Assembly (NCBI GenBank): GCA_036265325.1
Contig: DATAPH010000079.1
Location: forward strand, 1-7,516
Reading direction: 5' to 3'
Source of the DNA: AC-51 sp036265325
GTDB taxonomy: Bacteria; Actinomycetota; UBA4738; HRBIN12
DNA length: 7,516 nucleotides
Part shown: positions 6,747 through 7,516 of the stretch, piece after piece
Layout: each line of letters starts with the position of its first letter
How positions within the stretch are numbered: the first letter of the stretch is position 1
Program-made: the position numbers and the translations under genes
Notes under the pieces: model-generated
Databases searched by the model: none
Told to the model about the DNA's origin: nothing
Seen by the model: the letters and a program-made list of their open reading frames with translations, nothing else

Positions 6747-6749
6747 GCT
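6720..6749 (+). promoter_or_regulatory. Weak candidate promoter for the leader RNA, overlapping the comF stop
   Basis: TTGCGT (6720-6725) and TAAGCT (6744-6749) are 18 bases apart and would start RNA near 6756, at the edge of the closing helix of the downstream structured RNA. The -10-like box includes the TAA stop of comF. The spacer contains the inverted repeat GGCAGAACTGCC (6732-6743). Each box matches the consensus at only three of six positions, so readthrough from comF is an equal possibility. Confidence 0.25.
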
Positions 6750-6750
6750 C

Positions 6751-7000
6751 AGGCGGGCTCTCGTCCGGGTCTGTGGTTGCCCGGGGATCCTCCCCGGTAG
6801 TCGATGCCAGCCGCGGGCGAAACGACCCACGTAAGGCCACCGTTGGTGGCTGAGCATGGCGCGGTTTAGATGTGAGTCCTGCCCCGGGTGACCGGGAGAG
6901 GGCGGGAGTTCGGGTGCCGTGGACGTCCAGGCGGCCGGGCAAGCGCCCCCGCAGGCGAGTGTGGGGCAAAAGACCAGGTCAGCCGGACGGGAGCCCGTCT
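6751..7000 (+). ncRNA. Large structured RNA upstream of hpf, probable raiA-motif RNA
   Basis: The 274 bases between comF and hpf have no convincing reading frame but strong RNA structure. Bases 6751-6768 (AGGCGGGCTCTCGTCCGG) pair with 6983-7000 (CCGGACGGGAGCCCGTCT) in an uninterrupted 18-bp helix with two G-U pairs, enclosing 214 bases. Inside are: GGTCT 6768-6772 with AGACC 6971-6975 (sharing base 6768 with the main helix); a perfect 7-bp hairpin 6781-6797; CCGCG 6811-6815 with CGCGG 6860-6864; a 6-bp hairpin 6836-6850; a two-part hairpin 6877-6907 with a GTGA tetraloop and a five-base GAGAG bulge; and GCCCC 6945-6949 with GGGGC 6963-6967. The helix ends five bases before the hpf ribosome binding site. 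The raiA motif is a known large RNA of Actinobacteria and Firmicutes lying just upstream of raiA/hpf, and size, position and closing helix all fit. The assignment rests on context and pairing, not on a covariance search. Confidence 0.7.
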
Positions 7001-7004
7001 CGTG

Positions 7005-7011
7005 AAGGAGG
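7005..7011 (+). promoter_or_regulatory. Shine-Dalgarno (AAGGAGG) of hpf
   Basis: This perfect site lies nine bases before the hpf ATG and immediately after the closing helix of the leader RNA. GACCCGG (7011-7017), overlapping its last base, can alternatively pair with CCGGGTC at 6765-6771, which would compete with the 18-bp helix. Confidence 0.85.
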
Positions 7012-7020
7012 ACCCGGGAC

Positions 7021-7374
7021 ATGGACATGACGTTCACGGGGCGCGGCCTGCAGGTCACTGACACCATCCGGGATATGGCCGAGCACAAGCTCGCACCGCT
7101 CGCCCGGATCGAGCCGCGGGCCACGACCCTCGATGTCGAGGTGATCAACGAGCACCATCCCCGCCCCGGCGGGCTCAAACGCGTGGAGGCTTCGTTGCGG
7201 ATCCCGCGAAAGACCTTCCGCGCACATGCCGAAGCTGACGATGTGCCCGCGGCGATCGATCTGGTGCGGGCCAAGCTCGAACGGCAGCTCCGCGATCATC
7301 ACGGCAAGAAGCGGCCGTTGCACCGGAAGAGTGCCATAGGATACGCCGAGACCGAGGCGCGGTCCGAGCCTTGA
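7021..7374 (+). CDS. hpf: Ribosome hibernation promoting factor, short form (HPF/RaiA, S30AE domain)
   Basis: This 117-residue protein of the HPF/YfiA/RaiA family binds the decoding region of the 30S subunit and stores ribosomes in an inactive state during stress or stationary phase. The S30AE fold is seen as beta1 MTFTGRGLQV, an amphipathic helix (about 12-27), strands TLDVEVINE and RVEASLRIP, FRAHAEADDVPAAIDLV leading into the second helix, and a basic tail KLERQLRDHHGKKR (85-98). Actinobacteria usually have the long form with a C-terminal dimerisation domain of roughly 60 residues. Here the protein stops soon after the basic helix, so this is a short form or one that has lost its C-terminus next to the repeat array. 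The AAGGAGG nine bases upstream fixes the start. The structured leader is its likely regulatory or genetic partner. Confidence 0.92.
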   Translation: MDMTFTGRGLQVTDTIRDMAEHKLAPLARIEPRATTLDVEVINEHHPRPGGLKRVEASLRIPRKTFRAHAEADDVPAAIDLVRAKLERQLRDHHGKKRPLHRKSAIGYAETEARSEP

Positions 7375-7516
7375 GCGACACCGGCCAGAGATACCGGCCA
7401 GAGATACCGGCCAGAGATACCGGCCAGAGATACCGGCCAGAGATACCGGCCAGAGATACCGGCCAGAGATACCGGCCAGAGATACCGGCCAGAGATACCG
7501 GCCAGAGATACCGGAA
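7371..7516 (+). CDS. Speculative repeat-encoded frame starting in the hpf stop (runs off the window)
   Basis: A TTG at 7371 overlaps the hpf TGA as TTGA, and the frame then stays open to the window edge, giving tandem 13-residue units DTGQRYRPEIPAR. The overlap resembles the coupled starts of this genome, but there is no good ribosome binding site (GAGG at 7354-7357 is 13 bases away). The repeat is open in every frame, so openness is not evidence of coding. A TAGGAT hexamer at 7337-7342, like the one before manB, could serve a downstream gene. I would treat this as non-coding unless sequence beyond the window shows otherwise. Confidence 0.15.
   Translation, partial: MSDTGQRYRPEIPARDTGQRYRPEIPARDTGQRYRPEIPARDTGQRYR
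7381..7514. repeat. Tandem array of ten perfect 13-bp repeats (CCGGCCAGAGATA)
   Basis: Ten identical copies of CCGGCCAGAGATA occupy 7381-7510, followed by CCGG and then a break (AA instead of CC). The seven bases before the array, AGCGACA, resemble the end of a unit (AGAGATA) at five of seven positions, suggesting a degenerate first copy. Perfect identity implies recent slippage expansion, or active homogenisation. The array starts six bases after the hpf stop. Because 13 is not a multiple of three and neither strand creates a stop, all six frames are open. No spacer sequences are present, so it is not a CRISPR array. Confidence 0.95.

Noticed and set aside
6781..6797. The 7-bp hairpin after comF as an intrinsic terminator.
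   Set aside because: No T-run follows it, and it lies inside the 18-bp closing helix as one of several hairpins. A structural role in the RNA is more likely.
6769..7020. Known riboswitch classes (cobalamin, glycine, c-di-AMP ydaO, c-di-GMP, SAM-IV, TPP) in the hpf leader.
   Set aside because: Short resemblances such as GGGAGAG occur, but the conserved cores of these classes are not present as I know them.
6069..7274. A 401-residue minus-strand frame spanning comF, the intergenic RNA and hpf.
   Set aside because: It is antisense to two clearly identified genes, has shadow-like composition, and crosses the structured region without recognisable features.
7381..7514. A CRISPR array.
   Set aside because: The units are 13 bp and directly contiguous, with no unique spacers and no cas genes nearby.

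Overview
This window is GC-rich bacterial DNA. Its gene families and order point to an actinobacterium, probably from a deep or uncultured lineage: manB, a Trm112-like gene, a PGI/PMI gene, pnp, ahcY, then comF, a structured RNA and hpf/raiA. The very long antisense open frames are what high GC at third codon positions produces, and I do not call them genes. I cannot name the genus.

Left block (1-4871), plus strand: the end of a small CxxC protein is followed by a tightly packed five-gene run. These are phosphomannomutase/phosphoglucomutase, a 55-residue Trm112-like zinc-ribbon protein, a bifunctional phosphoglucose/phosphomannose isomerase, a trimeric-type purine nucleoside phosphorylase, and an S-adenosylhomocysteine hydrolase of the short, archaeal-like kind. 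Every junction overlaps by 4 or 8 bases, so the run looks like one translationally coupled operon. It joins hexose-phosphate interconversion (mannose supply for glycans) to methyl-cycle and purine salvage.

Middle block (4893-6017): a 203-residue beta-rich protein of unknown function is followed by a convergent minus-strand gene for a small membrane protein. The minus-strand gene is readable only if two or more frameshifts are corrected. The two genes share one CTAG as overlapping stop codons.

Right block (6033-7516), plus strand: comF is followed by a 274-base non-coding stretch and then a short-form ribosome hibernation factor gene (hpf/raiA). The non-coding stretch can close on itself through an 18-bp long-range helix (6751-6768 with 6983-7000) and contains several local hairpins, one with a GTGA tetraloop. 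Its position and architecture fit the raiA-motif RNA, a large conserved non-coding RNA known upstream of raiA/hpf in Actinobacteria and Firmicutes. This is the most interesting element in the window. Right after hpf comes an array of ten perfect 13-bp repeats that is open in all six frames and reaches almost to the window end.

Three genes (manB, the 203-residue gene and comF) have a TAGGRT hexamer 6-9 bases before the start codon and no good Shine-Dalgarno sequence. This suggests leaderless transcription at the head of each transcription unit, while genes inside operons and hpf have clear AAGGAG-type ribosome binding sites.
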